DNA of 64,000 nt from JAGVGT01 sp963807225 (GCA_963807225.1 CAWEAD010000007.1:62001-126000), one strand, 5' to 3'; counted from the stretch's first letter, positions 28,791-38,056 are shown. Notes: a model not told the origin generated them from the letters alone. Numbers and translations are program-made.

Positions 28791-29282
28791 ATGCGTCTCT
28801 GTGTTGTTTGCGCCGAACAGGGCAGATCGTGTTGCGTAAATCGTGATATCATCGTCAGTCCCGGCGATATCGCCAGGATCACTTCTCATTCCGGCAGTAG
28901 CGATTTTTATGAACTGCGGCCGGCCCGATCTCCGGAGTACCTGGAGCAGGACGATGATCCGCTCTGGAATCTATGCACTGTGCAGCTTTGCGGCCGCCGT
29001 AAGGTTTTGCGGCATGCCGCTCCTGGGCTTTGCTGGTTCCTGAGCGAAAAGGGCTGCCGTCTGCCCGAGGAGATCCGCCCCCTGGTCTGCCGCCTCCACC
29101 CGGTGGAGTTCAACGCCGAAAGAATCACCGGCCTCTCCGCTGATTGTCCCGGCGAGCATCTGGAACCGGGAGACAGCGTTCTGAACAATCTGGCAATGGA
29201 CCTGGGCCGGGCCGAAGTATGGCGCCGCCAACTCTACACCGAGTTGCACAGCGAAAGACTAAATCGCCCCAAGGCCGCCTGA
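28791..29282 (+). CDS. YkgJ-like Cys-rich metal-cluster protein
   Basis: The 163-residue protein begins MRLCVVCAEQGRSCCVNRD. The conserved early Cys set, then CTVQLCGRR, LCWFLSEKGCRLPEEIRPLVCRLHP, is the spacing of the YkgJ family, thought to bind zinc or an Fe-S cluster. ATG 28791 follows GGGGAGGAAAG. No membrane segment is present. Function is unknown. Confidence 0.7.
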   Translation: MRLCVVCAEQGRSCCVNRDIIVSPGDIARITSHSGSSDFYELRPARSPEYLEQDDDPLWNLCTVQLCGRRKVLRHAAPGLCWFLSEKGCRLPEEIRPLVCRLHPVEFNAERITGLSADCPGEHLEPGDSVLNNLAMDLGRAEVWRRQLYTELHSERLNRPKAA

Positions 29283-29377
29283 ATCCCTGGCCCCGGATTT
29301 TATTCTGGCATCTTCGCCCTCCTCCGGTTTATGAAGGTTAATTATACAGGCAGTGCAATTCGCCTCCGAGGAGAGCA

Positions 29378-31705
29378 ATGATGAACGAACCACTTAAGGC
29401 CACCGGCACCCTGGGCACGGCGGCGGTGTTTCTCACCGCCATTTCGACCATCCTGGGCGCCATCATGTTCCTGCGTTTCGGTTACGCGGTGGCCCATGTC
29501 GGCTTCATCGGCGCCCTGGCCATCATCCTGATCGGCCACGCGGTGACCATTCCCACCGCCATGGCCCTGGCCGAAATCGCCACCAACCAGAAGGTCGAGG
29601 GCGGCGGCGAATACTACATCATCTCCCGGACCTTCGGCCTGATCCCCGGGGCGGCCATCGGCATCTCCCTCTTCCTTTCCCAAGCCGTCAGCGTGGCCTT
29701 TTACACCATCGCCTTCTCCGAGGCCTTCCGCCCGGTCTTTGCCTGGCTGGGCAGGGTCACCAGCCTGCAGATCAGCGATGCCCGGATAGTCAGCCTGCCG
29801 GCCCTGATTATTCTGGCTGTGGTGGTGATCTACAAGGGCGCCGACCTCGGCCTCAAGCTGCTCTATGGAGTAGTCGGCGTTCTCTTCCTGTCGCTGATTC
29901 TCTTTTTCATCGGCTCCGGCCACCTGAGCAATCCCGGTGACTATCACCACCTGATCGAGACGGTCAAAAACCCGGACAACTTTTTCCTGGTCTTCGCCAT
30001 CTGCTTCCCGGCCTTCACCGGCATGACCGCCGGAGTCGGCCTTTCCGGCGACCTGCGCGATTCACGCAAGGCCATCCCGCTGGGTACCATGGCCGCTACC
30101 CTGATCGGCATGCTGGTCTATATCGCCATCGCCTATAAGCTGGCTATTTCCGCCAGCCCGGCCGAACTGGCCGGCGACCAGTTGGTCATGGCCAAGATCG
30201 CCGTCTGGGGGCCGATCATTCCGATCGGTCTGGCCTGCGCCACCATCTCCTCGGCCCTGGGCTCCGGCCTGGTAGCGCCCCGCACTCTCCAGGCCCTGGC
30301 CGCCGACCAGGTCCTGCCGGGCCGGAGACTGTCAACCTGGCTGGCCACCGGGGTCGGCGCCAACCGTGAGCCCCGCCGGGCCTCCATGGTGGTCTTCGGT
30401 ATCGCCCTGATCTTCGTGCTGCTGGGCGACGTCAACATCGTTGCTCAAGTCATCTCCATGTTCTTCATGGTCACCTACGGCACCATCTGCCTGATCTCCT
30501 TCCTGGAGCATTTCGCCGCCGACCCGTCCTACCGACCGTCCTTTCGCTCCAAGTGGTACATCTCGCTGTTCGGCGCCGCCGCCTGCCTCTGGCTGATGTT
30601 CAAAATGAGCCTGCCCTATGCCGTCGTCGCCATCCTGGTGATGACCGGCCTCTACTTCTGGATTGCCTACCATAACCCGGCCCGCCGAGGTCTGGCGGTG
30701 ATCTTCCAGGGCGCCATCTTCCAGATCAGCCGCCAGCTCCAGGTCTTTCTGCAAAAATCCGGGCAGAAAAGCTCCATGGATCGCTGGCGCCCGTCGGTGG
30801 TCTGCATCTCCTCGCATTCCTTCGAGCGGTTGGACGCCTTCAACCTGCTGCGCTGGATCGGCCAGCGCTTCGGCTTCGGCACCTATATCCATTACCTGCC
30901 CGGTTATCTATCGCGGGAAACCGTGGCCGATTCCCGGGAGATCTTTCAGCGGCTGGTCCGCCAGACCGACGTCAGCCACAGCAACATCTACATCGACACC
31001 CTGGTCAGCCCCTCCTACACCACGGCGGTAGCCCAGGTGGCCCAGCTGCCCGGCATTTCCGGCAAGGAAAACAATCTGATCCTCTTCGAGTTCTCCCGTC
31101 AGGACGGAGAAGGCCTGACCGACATCATCGACAACTACCGGCTGCTGCTGGCTTCGGGCTTCGACGTCTGTATCCTCGGCTCCACCTCCCGCGGCTACGG
31201 CTATCGTCGAGAGATCCATGTCTGGATCACCCCGGAGGATTTCGATAACGTCAGCCTGATGATCCTGCTGGCCTATATCATCTTGGGCCATCCGGATTGG
31301 GAGGGTGGTCAGATCAAGCTCTTCGCCGCCTTTCCCGCTACCGAAATCGACGAACAGAAAGAGAGCCTGCATACCATGATTCGGGAAGGGCGCCTGCCCA
31401 TCTCGGCCCGCAATATCGAACTTTTGGCCACCGACACCGGGACTTCGCGCAAGGAATTGATCCACCGCCAGTCCCGCGACGCCGACCTGCTCATCCTTGG
31501 CTTCATCGGCGAGGCCCTCCAGCATCAGAAGGAAAAGCTCTTCGAAGGCTTTGACGATCTGGGGAATATCCTCTGGGTCAACACCAAGAAGGAGATTCTG
31601 ATCAACCGGGAGACGAGCGGCGAGCAGAACGGTAAAGCTGAAGCAGTCGAGAGTAATGAATCGGATCCGGAAGAAGTTGTCGCAACCGGGCCGGCTCCGG
31701 ACTGA
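29378..31705 (+). CDS. Bacterial cation-chloride cotransporter homologue (APC superfamily)
   Basis: The 775-residue protein has about 12 membrane helices in the first 450 residues. ISTILGAIMFLRFGYAVAHV and the GGGEYYIISRTFG segment resemble SLC12-type Na-K-Cl cotransporters. The C-terminal 320 residues are soluble: SSMDRWRPSVVCISSHSF, a central LILFEFSRQDGEG region and a late RDADLLILGFIGEALQ resemble the regulatory domain of that family. A negatively charged tail follows. It probably moves ions with chloride, for osmotic balance. An amino-acid permease role is the alternative. Confidence 0.75.
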   Translation: MMNEPLKATGTLGTAAVFLTAISTILGAIMFLRFGYAVAHVGFIGALAIILIGHAVTIPTAMALAEIATNQKVEGGGEYYIISRTFGLIPGAAIGISLFLSQAVSVAFYTIAFSEAFRPVFAWLGRVTSLQISDARIVSLPALIILAVVVIYKGADLGLKLLYGVVGVLFLSLILFFIGSGHLSNPGDYHHLIETVKNPDNFFLVFAICFPAFTGMTAGVGLSGDLRDSRKAIPLGTMAATLIGMLVYIAIAYKLAISASPAELAGDQLVMAKIAVWGPIIPIGLACATISSALGSGLVAPRTLQALAADQVLPGRRLSTWLATGVGANREPRRASMVVFGIALIFVLLGDVNIVAQVISMFFMVTYGTICLISFLEHFAADPSYRPSFRSKWYISLFGAAACLWLMFKMSLPYAVVAILVMTGLYFWIAYHNPARRGLAVIFQGAIFQISRQLQVFLQKSGQKSSMDRWRPSVVCISSHSFERLDAFNLLRWIGQRFGFGTYIHYLPGYLSRETVADSREIFQRLVRQTDVSHSNIYIDTLVSPSYTTAVAQVAQLPGISGKENNLILFEFSRQDGEGLTDIIDNYRLLLASGFDVCILGSTSRGYGYRREIHVWITPEDFDNVSLMILLAYIILGHPDWEGGQIKLFAAFPATEIDEQKESLHTMIREGRLPISARNIELLATDTGTSRKELIHRQSRDADLLILGFIGEALQHQKEKLFEGFDDLGNILWVNTKKEILINRETSGEQNGKAEAVESNESDPEEVVATGPAPD

Positions 31706-31890
31706 GGGAAAACCTCCCTGCCTGCGGTAACGATGGCCTGAATCCCGACCTTCCCGACCTCCTATCGGCCTGATTTTTTTCGGCTTATCGCAAAAAAATC
31801 TCTGGCGAAATGGTGTCGACAAGGCTAAAAATTACCAGTCGAAACCAGGAGATCAGGCCACCGTTTTCCGGTTAGATTGAGGGATTAATC

Positions 31891-33735
31891 ATGCCAATGA
31901 GCAGTCAACAGGAAAGCATCAGCCCGGCTTACTTGCTCATCCTGCCCGGAGCCGCCCTGCTCTACTATATATCGCGGGCCAATTATCTGCTTTTTCACGG
32001 CCTGGTCGAGATATTCAGTGCGGTGATCGCCTGCTGCGTCGCCATGATCGCCTGGCATACCCGTCACCTGGTGCGCCGCCACTTCCTGCTCTTCATCGGC
32101 CTTGGTTACCCGTTTATCGCCCTGCTCGGCATCCTGCATACCTTTTCCTACAAGGGCTTGTCGGTATTTCCCAACACCCCCGGAGCCAATCTCCCCACCC
32201 AGTTCTGGATCGCGGCCCGTTATCTGGAATCCTGCACCTTCCTGGTCGCGCCCTACTTTATGGCGCACCGCCTGCGCCCCGGACCGGTGCTTGCCGGCTT
32301 CACCCTGGTGACCGGATTAATCCTGGCCAGCATCTTGATCTGGCCGGTCTTTCCGAATTGCTACATTGAGGGGGTCGGGCTCACCGCCTTCAAAAAGGCC
32401 AGCGAATATCTTATCTCCCTGATCTGGCTGGCGGTGATCTTGGTTCTCCTGGGCCACCGCGACCAGTTCGACTCGTCGGTTCTGCGGCCACTTTTACTGG
32501 CTGTGGGATGTAACATCGCGGCCGAGCTTTCTTTCACCCTCTATATCGACGTTTACGGATTTTTAAACTTCAGCGGCCACTTCCTGCGCATCATCGCCGT
32601 TTACTTTGTTTATCGGGCCATGATCGAGAAGAATCTGAGAGATCCATACCGCTCTCTTTTCCGGGAGCTTCACTTGAGCGAAGAACGCTACCGCATGATC
32701 TATAAGACCGCGCCACTGGCTTTTGTGATCTGGGATCAGGAGTGCCTGGTGACCCAATGGAACGATGCCGCCGAAAAGATCTTCGGTTGGACCGCATCCG
32801 AAGTTCTGGGACGAAATTTCTTTCAGTTTCTGGTCCCGGAATCGGACCGCCCGGCGGTGGAAACGGTGGTTGCCGCCCTGCGCCGGGGTGAACTGGCCAA
32901 CCGCAGCGTCAACGCCAACCTGACCAAGTCCGGCCGGATCATTATCTGCGATTGGAATAATTCCATCCTCCGGGACCGGGAAGGAAATATCAGCAGTGTA
33001 ATCTCCCTGGGGTTGGACATCACCGAGCAGAAGAAGGCGGAAGAAGTGTTACGGCAGCATTCGGAAATGATCAAGCGTTTCGCCTACTCCGTTGTCCACG
33101 ATCTGAAGAGCCCGTCCTGCAGCCTCTCGGCCCTGGCCCAACTCTTCCGCCGTAAATACGGCGACGCCCTCGACGACCGGGGCCGTTTATTCTGTGACCA
33201 GATCAAGCAGGTTTCCGCACAAATCAGCGACCTGGTCCAGAACATCAATTCCTATATCGTCGCCAAGGAGATTCCCTTGCGGGTGAAAAACATCGAGCTC
33301 AGGGAACTGTTGGGCAACCTGCGGGAAGAATTCGCCGGGCGGGTGGCGGAACACCAATTGGAGTGGGATGAACCGGACAATCCGCCGACGATCAGGGCCG
33401 ACCGAACCGCCCTCCTGCGCATCCTGCGGAACTTCGTCGACAACGCCCTGAAGTATGGCGGACCGAGCTTGAGCCGCATCGAGATCGGCTACCGGGAAAC
33501 ACCAAAATATCACCAGTTGTTCGTCCTGGATGACGGGGTCGGCCTGGCCCCGGAGGCCGAGGCCAGGATCTTCGAAATATTCCAGCGCGGCCAGACCGCC
33601 AGCGGCACCAGCGGCGCCGGGCTGGGATTGGCCATCAGTCGCGAACTGGCCGAGAAGATGGGCGGCGAAGTCTGGATCGAAAGACCGAACCACCCTGGTG
33701 CCATCTTTTTTATTTCAATCGCCAAAAACCTTTAA
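31891..33735 (+). CDS. MASE3-PAS sensor histidine kinase
   Basis: The 614-residue membrane kinase has a MASE3-type sensor of about seven helices at residues 10-250 (YLLFHGLVEIFSAVIACCVA), then a PAS domain near 265-390 (PLAFVIWDQECLVTQWNDAA). The phosphoacceptor is in YSVVHDLKSPSCSLSALAQL. The ATPase part has RNFVDNALKYGG, LDDGVGLAPEAEARIFEIFQ and GAGLGLAISRELAEKMGG. No response regulator is adjacent, so the partner is elsewhere. Confidence 0.92.
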   Translation: MPMSSQQESISPAYLLILPGAALLYYISRANYLLFHGLVEIFSAVIACCVAMIAWHTRHLVRRHFLLFIGLGYPFIALLGILHTFSYKGLSVFPNTPGANLPTQFWIAARYLESCTFLVAPYFMAHRLRPGPVLAGFTLVTGLILASILIWPVFPNCYIEGVGLTAFKKASEYLISLIWLAVILVLLGHRDQFDSSVLRPLLLAVGCNIAAELSFTLYIDVYGFLNFSGHFLRIIAVYFVYRAMIEKNLRDPYRSLFRELHLSEERYRMIYKTAPLAFVIWDQECLVTQWNDAAEKIFGWTASEVLGRNFFQFLVPESDRPAVETVVAALRRGELANRSVNANLTKSGRIIICDWNNSILRDREGNISSVISLGLDITEQKKAEEVLRQHSEMIKRFAYSVVHDLKSPSCSLSALAQLFRRKYGDALDDRGRLFCDQIKQVSAQISDLVQNINSYIVAKEIPLRVKNIELRELLGNLREEFAGRVAEHQLEWDEPDNPPTIRADRTALLRILRNFVDNALKYGGPSLSRIEIGYRETPKYHQLFVLDDGVGLAPEAEARIFEIFQRGQTASGTSGAGLGLAISRELAEKMGGEVWIERPNHPGAIFFISIAKNL

Positions 33736-33928
33736 AACCGGAACCTCGGAGCACCGACATCAGGGCCCGAGAGATCGCGACCGAAGATTATTCGTCTCGT
33801 TGAAGCTCCCGGCCGCCACCTCCTTTGCCGAAGCGTCCCGTCGTAATACCTAAATCAACTAATGATTCTCCTAAACATTAGCCTATCGTTTTTGATAGAC
33901 TTATTGCAGACTCGATATCGCTGGGAGA

Positions 33929-34742
33929 ATGATGAATAATTTCTTCAGCCACAAACTTGAAAAATATTTTTCCAACCCGGCCTTGAGCTTAAGCGAGCGA
34001 CGCAAGTCCGTTATTTTTGCCACCTGTCTGCTGGCCATGGCCCCGGCTATCTATTTGTTTGCCGTAATCAATTACCTCGCCGGGCGCCTGCACGGAGAGC
34101 TTGACCGGTTTTCTCCTGGCCAGTTGCATGCTGATCTTACTGCTGGTGATGAAATCACTGCCCAGCATCACCAACCCCTTCCGCCTTATCGTCATCGCCG
34201 GCCTGGCTACCTTGAGTTATCAACTGATAATAGGCGGGGGCAGCGGCCAAGCTTTTGTCTGGTTTTATTGCTTACCGATGATCGTATTCTACATTTTCGG
34301 ACTTCGGGAAGGGGTATTCTGGGTTGGCGTTTCCATCGTCCTGACTACCCTGCTCTTTCTATTCTCCCCGGCCCGGGAATTCCACACTTCGCTCGACTCT
34401 CTGCGCTTTCTGGTGACCTATACCATTGTGGCCATCATTGCCTACGGCTTGGAGTCCTCCCGCTCTAAATACGCCCAGGAACTACGAGAGGAAAGGGATG
34501 CTCTGCATCTCGCGATGCAGCAGGTCAAAACTCTGCGAGGCCTATTGCCGATCTGCGCCTCCTGCAAAAGCATCAGGGATGACCAGGGCTACTGGAATAA
34601 GATTGAAACCTATCTAAATGAACACTCCGAGGTCCAGTTCAGCCACGGCATCTGCCCCGCTTGCCTGGAAAAGCTCTACCCGGAAGAATTCGCTGAAATG
34701 AATAAGTCAGGAAGCATACCGAGGCAGACGACCAACACCTGA
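33929..34742 (+). pseudogene. Membrane protein with C-terminal CASCK/CPAC motif, frameshifted
   Basis: ATG 33929 encodes MMNNFFSHKLEKYFSNPALS, then one membrane segment up to NYLAGRLHG near 34095. From there the +1 frame continues SLTGFLLASCMLILLLVMKS, with several further membrane helices, a coiled stretch and the ending LLPICASCKSIRDDQGYWNK, then EVQFSHGICPACLEKLYPE. This tail occurs at the C-terminus of many deltaproteobacterial sensory proteins and probably binds metal. One extra base around 34095-34099 (GGAGAGC) explains the break. A TTG at 34101 could start a separate short protein. Confidence 0.7.
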
Positions 34743-34839
34743 CCGCGAAAGCCTGGAGCCTCCAGTTGACGAAGACTGGCCGGTTGTAGTCTACTGATCG
34801 ACAGGACCCCATTCAAACAACCAGCAGGAGGAGGAAACC

Positions 34840-35049
34840 ATGGCGGACAGCGTTTATCGCATTGTGGAATTTGTCGGGACCAGCAAAGTCTCGTGGGAGG
34901 AAGCGGCCAAGAATGCCATTACCATGGCCAAGAAGGAATACAGCGACCTGCGGGTGGCCACGGTCAAGGAACTGGATATGACCATGGAGGGTGAAACGGT
35001 TTCCACCTTCCGGGCCAAGGTCAACCTCTCCTTCAAGTATCATCCCTGA
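34840..35049 (+). CDS. Dodecin family flavin-binding protein
   Basis: This 69-residue protein has VYRIVEFVGTSKVSWEEAAK, the dodecin N-terminal strand and helix, and ends with FRAKVNLSFKYHP. Dodecins form hollow 12-mers that bind flavins or other cofactors. Length equals the family norm and AGGAGGA precedes the ATG. A structured repeat follows directly. Confidence 0.93.
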   Translation: MADSVYRIVEFVGTSKVSWEEAAKNAITMAKKEYSDLRVATVKELDMTMEGETVSTFRAKVNLSFKYHP

Positions 35050-35074
35050 TTCCGGCCTGAATGATCCAGCCCGG

Positions 35075-35198
35075 CCCGGTTGATTCAAGGGTCGAGGTTG
35101 CCGGGAAGGCAAGGAAGAGTGAGTTCGGCCATACTATTGTATGCCGAACTCACGATGACGCAGCAGGACCGGTAAGATCGGCCCTTGAATCAACCGGG
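35075..35198. repeat. Structured repeat, copy 1 (locus-specific outer arms)
   Basis: A 17-base arm CCCGGTTGATTCAAGGG (35075-35091) is perfectly inverted at 35182-35198. Between them is a conserved core with its own hairpin: GTGAGTTCGG, one bulged C, CATAC, loop, GTATG, CCGAACTCAC. TTGCCGG and CCGGTAA also pair. The core is shared with 53165-53250, but the outer arms are not. The right arm contains the stop codon of the minus-strand DUF4405 gene. Confidence 0.8.
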
Positions 35199-36020
35199 GA
35201 AACGCTCGGCCAACAAGTCGTAGATATCGTGCGGGTTGCGCTCGTAGCGCGAGCCGATCTCCTTGATGGTCAAGTCGGCGGAGGCCGCCAGGCCATTCTC
35301 GGCCAAAACCTCTTGCACCGCCGCCAGCTCCAGTCCGTAGCGCTGGCAAAGCTCGGCCAGACTCAGCCTTCCCATTCCGCCCGGGGCAACCTTCGGCAGC
35401 CCGCCGCTAACCACCTTCTCCCCGACCGCCGGATTCATAATCTCATAGAGCTTCTTGGGCGTGATCCCGTTGTCGCGGGCAATCTCGGCCAGGGTCTGCT
35501 TACCCCCGACCACCTTGAGCCCCGCTTCTTGCATGCGAGCCAGGCTGGTCTCCAGATCAAGCTCCGTCTTCTTGGCGAAGGAGGCCAGGCTGGAAAGCTC
35601 GGCGTGCCCGTAGGGCGGCTCGCCGTAAATCAGAGCCCCCTCATCTTTGAAGTGATTACCCAGCTCGATAATGCTGGAAAAAGGCGGAAGCTGAAAATAG
35701 GTGCCCAGACAGAAAAGCAGACTCAAAAGGAGGGCCAGGTTGAAATTGGCGGTGAAAATCCGGAGATGCCGAGTCTTGTCCTTGAGATAAGCGCTGATGG
35801 CCGGCCAGTTGTACCAGGTGTGCAAAACGATGGCGATGAGGAAGAGAACGCCCAGATTAACGTGCAGGTCGGTCCATTGGGGCTTGCTCAACCCCCAGAG
35901 CTGCCAGTCGGCCCAGTAGGCCACCCTGCCCTGCGGCATAATGTAAAGAATCACGCTGGTCAGCATCTCCAGCACGAAAGAAATCAGGGCGGTCAGTGAC
36001 ATAATTTTTCGCAGATTCAT
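35190..36020 (-). CDS. DUF4405 membrane protein with soluble C-terminal domain
   Basis: The 276-residue protein has four membrane segments in the first 120 residues, with WTDLHVNLGVLFLIAIVLHTWYNW containing two His that could bind haem, the pattern of DUF4405. The C-terminal half is soluble and includes QTLAEIARDNGITPKKLYEIM and LAELCQRYGLELAAVQEVL, two short helix-turn-helix or LysM-like repeats. A role in membrane electron transfer is suggested by the His pair only. Its stop codon lies in the structured repeat. Confidence 0.7.
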   Translation of the reverse strand: MNLRKIMSLTALISFVLEMLTSVILYIMPQGRVAYWADWQLWGLSKPQWTDLHVNLGVLFLIAIVLHTWYNWPAISAYLKDKTRHLRIFTANFNLALLLSLLFCLGTYFQLPPFSSIIELGNHFKDEGALIYGEPPYGHAELSSLASFAKKTELDLETSLARMQEAGLKVVGGKQTLAEIARDNGITPKKLYEIMNPAVGEKVVSGGLPKVAPGGMGRLSLAELCQRYGLELAAVQEVLAENGLAASADLTIKEIGSRYERNPHDIYDLLAERFPG

Positions 36021-36338
36021 CGCGGCTTCCTTAAATATTCCCAGTGTTGCGTTGGTTAAGTAAAATTTCCCGGAATGACGGGATGACGAGCCCCAAACCG
36101 GTTAGACCAAAAGGCTCTGGAAAAAATATAACACAGGCCAGCCAGAATTTAAGCGTTTTATTAAACAGCTGGCTATTTTTACTTAAATCTGGAAGTTGCC
36201 AAGAGGATGAACAGAATAGGAATTACTGGGAAGGTAAAAATAATGTCTTAAACGCTAAGAATAAATGTCGCAACGGCGGTGGTCAGTGGAAAACTGGCCG
36301 CAGGCCTGGTTTTCCACTGAACCACTTTGTTTGAAGGG

Positions 36339-36512
36339 TTAGCCTCCTATGTTTTTCAGGCTATTCAATTGCGCGTGGCAACCAGCCCCATTAAGAACCA
36401 GAATAATTAAAAGAACAGTCCAAGTTGTATAAAATATATTCCTTTTTTTCATTAATAGAACTGTTGTTGACAGAGTTATGAATATTAACCAGCCAAGCAC
36501 TATTCCTGCCAT
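36339..36512 (-). CDS. Small membrane protein, third in AT-rich operon
   Basis: A 57-residue frame begins MAGIVLGWLIFITLSTTVLL and has a second hydrophobic segment, TWTVLLIILVLNGAGC, then a polar tail ending KNIGG. It starts 20 bases after the previous stop. The ribosome site is weak. Base composition is much more AT-rich than the window average, as in its two upstream partners. No family is recognised. The 318-base stretch between it and the DUF4405 gene shows no convincing gene. Confidence 0.5.
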   Translation of the reverse strand: MAGIVLGWLIFITLSTTVLLMKKRNIFYTTWTVLLIILVLNGAGCHAQLNSLKNIGG

Positions 36513-36531
36513 GTCGTCAATATGTTGTATT

Positions 36532-36735
36532 TTAGCAAACTAACAAGAAGACCAATTTAGGAACTGGGAAGAAAGGGATAAGTTGAATCATCAACGGGTT
36601 TGGACAAGCTGTCAGAAAACCAATAGTCCATGCGATGAAAATATAGATAAATTTTATTTTTAGTTTTATCTCGCTTGGTTGTTTATTTGTTAAACAATCG
36701 GATTTGATGCCAAGAAATTCTTCAGCTTCAGACAT
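36532..36735 (-). CDS. Small membrane protein, second in AT-rich operon
   Basis: ATG 36735 gives 67 residues: a short acidic N-terminus MSEAEEFLGIKSDCLTNKQ, then two membrane segments (IKFIYIFIAWTIGFLTACPN and a C-terminal LIPFFPVPKLVFLLVC). GGAG precedes the start, and the upstream gene's stop lies one base before the ATG, so the pair is translationally coupled. Family unknown. Confidence 0.55.
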   Translation of the reverse strand: MSEAEEFLGIKSDCLTNKQPSEIKLKIKFIYIFIAWTIGFLTACPNPLMIQLIPFFPVPKLVFLLVC

Positions 36736-36736
36736 A

Positions 36737-36922
36737 TCAACTCCGTCGATAAAGGTTAAATAAAAAAAACAGCAGCGATGAATATAGCATTGATCTCTCA
36801 ATTAACCAAAGCCACCAACGATAGTCTGAATTCAATCGTTCCCAAGGGAAAGAAATTACATAGCAGGACGCGGCTATAGCTATTGCCATAAATGTTAATA
36901 ATGTAACTTGTTTTAGTTTCAT
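36737..36922 (-). CDS. Small membrane protein, first in AT-rich operon
   Basis: The 61-residue protein MKLKQVTLLTFMAIAIAASC continues with a second hydrophobic segment (ERSMLYSSLLFFLFNLY) separated by a Trp-rich loop, YRWWLW. A GGGGTGATAAA site precedes the ATG. It has no recognised relatives. Its composition suggests acquired DNA. The 256 bases upstream hold palindromes with the core CAGCATGCT but no gene. Confidence 0.5.
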   Translation of the reverse strand: MKLKQVTLLTFMAIAIAASCYVISFPWERLNSDYRWWLWLIERSMLYSSLLFFLFNLYRRS

Positions 36923-37143
36923 TTTATCACCCCAACAATGTTATTAGTCAGCATGCTGACTTTGTTTTTTCCGACGTTTTTCCAGGGCCTTCCTGACAAT
37001 CAATACCCAATAAATCAGTCTATTTCAAGACCAGATAATTGGTTATTTGCTAAATAATGTCCTTGTAGGGGATATTATTCAGCATGCTAAATAATTCCGG
37101 ATAAAATTATCTGTCACATTATCTCGCATTTATCAACCGGGGA

Positions 37144-37183
37144 GGTAACATGCTTAATACATTAATATATTCAGTATGTTACC
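37144..37183. repeat. Hairpin overlapping the glycosyltransferase stop codon
   Basis: GGTAACATGCTTAATA (37144-37159) pairs with TATTCAGTATGTTACC (37168-37183) with one wobble and one mismatch. The right arm contains the TAA stop of the minus-strand gene. No T-tract follows, so it is not a classical terminator; it may protect the mRNA 3' end. Confidence 0.6.
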
Positions 37184-38006
37184 TGCACTTATCAGCCAGT
37201 TCGAGATATTTCATCCCTTCTTCCCGGCGCCCATGTTTTTGGCAGCCCCGGCCGTAGATCAGACATTTCTTCACCAGTTGCCGGCGGACCAAGATCTCCT
37301 GCCTGCCGCTCAACTCGCCTTCTTCCATGAGCTTGACCAGAGCCATGATCCGATAGCGATCCATCCCGATCCGGTGCAGTTGAGAGAGTTGATCCTGGCG
37401 GCCGCCGTGCTTGATGGTCAGTGGTTCGGCGATATGGAGGAATTCCAGGCGCCGGGCGGCCCGAATCCAGAGATCGTAATCTTCGCAGCAGGCCAGCTCC
37501 TCGTCAAATAATCCCACCTGTTCGAAAAAACGGCGGTGGGCCATGACCGTGGACATCCCCACCAGACAGAGTTCCAGGGAGCGGGCAAAGAGATCGCTGC
37601 CGCTGCGCTCGTGCTTCTTCTTCTGGCTGAAGGGTTGGCCGTGGCGATACCAGACCTCGTCGGTATGAGAAATGAGATACTCCGGAGCCTGGGCCATCAG
37701 GCCGGCCTGGCGGGCCAGCTTGCCGGGGGCGAATTGATCGTCGGAGTCGAGAAAGGCCAGGAGATCGTGCCGCGCCGCCCGGATTCCGGCATTGCGGGCA
37801 CCCGACACTCCGCGGTTTTCCTGGGTGATCACCCGAATCGACTTCCCGTAGGCCGCCAATAGTTTGGCGGTGGAGTCGGTGGAACCGTCATCGACGACCA
37901 GCAATTCCAGATCGGGGTAGTCCTGGGTCAGGACCGAGTCGATGGCCGCCGGCAAGTGCCGGCAACGATTGTAGGTGGGGATGATGACGCTGACCGGCGG
38001 GAACAT
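37179..38006 (-). CDS. Family 2 glycosyltransferase
   Basis: The 275-residue protein has the GT-A start VSVIIPTYNRCRHLPAAIDS, the nucleotide-sugar Asp in VVDDGSTDST, the DXD-like motif FLDSDDQFAPGKL and a later EDYDLWIRAARR. It would transfer a sugar from a nucleotide donor to a cell-surface glycan. No polysaccharide locus is adjacent, so its acceptor is unknown. It sits upstream, on the same strand, of the AT-rich small-protein operon. Confidence 0.9.
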   Translation of the reverse strand: MFPPVSVIIPTYNRCRHLPAAIDSVLTQDYPDLELLVVDDGSTDSTAKLLAAYGKSIRVITQENRGVSGARNAGIRAARHDLLAFLDSDDQFAPGKLARQAGLMAQAPEYLISHTDEVWYRHGQPFSQKKKHERSGSDLFARSLELCLVGMSTVMAHRRFFEQVGLFDEELACCEDYDLWIRAARRLEFLHIAEPLTIKHGGRQDQLSQLHRIGMDRYRIMALVKLMEEGELSGRQEILVRRQLVKKCLIYGRGCQKHGRREEGMKYLELADKCR

Positions 38007-38056
38007 CTAAACCTCCGGCAGAGAGGGAATATTATGCAACCGGAACAGGCAGGCGA

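Noticed and set aside
35075..35198. Integron attC site
   Set aside because: The repeat has a bulged base in a long hairpin, but the required RYYYAAC and GTTRRRY boxes are absent and copy 2 lacks GTT entirely.
35061..35999. 312-codon plus frame over the structured repeat and the DUF4405 gene
   Set aside because: Antisense to the DUF4405 gene and reading through the repeat; no family features.
36044..36334. 96-codon plus-strand ORF between the DUF4405 gene and the small-protein operon
   Set aside because: No ribosome site, no hydrophobic or domain pattern, and composition typical of intergenic DNA.
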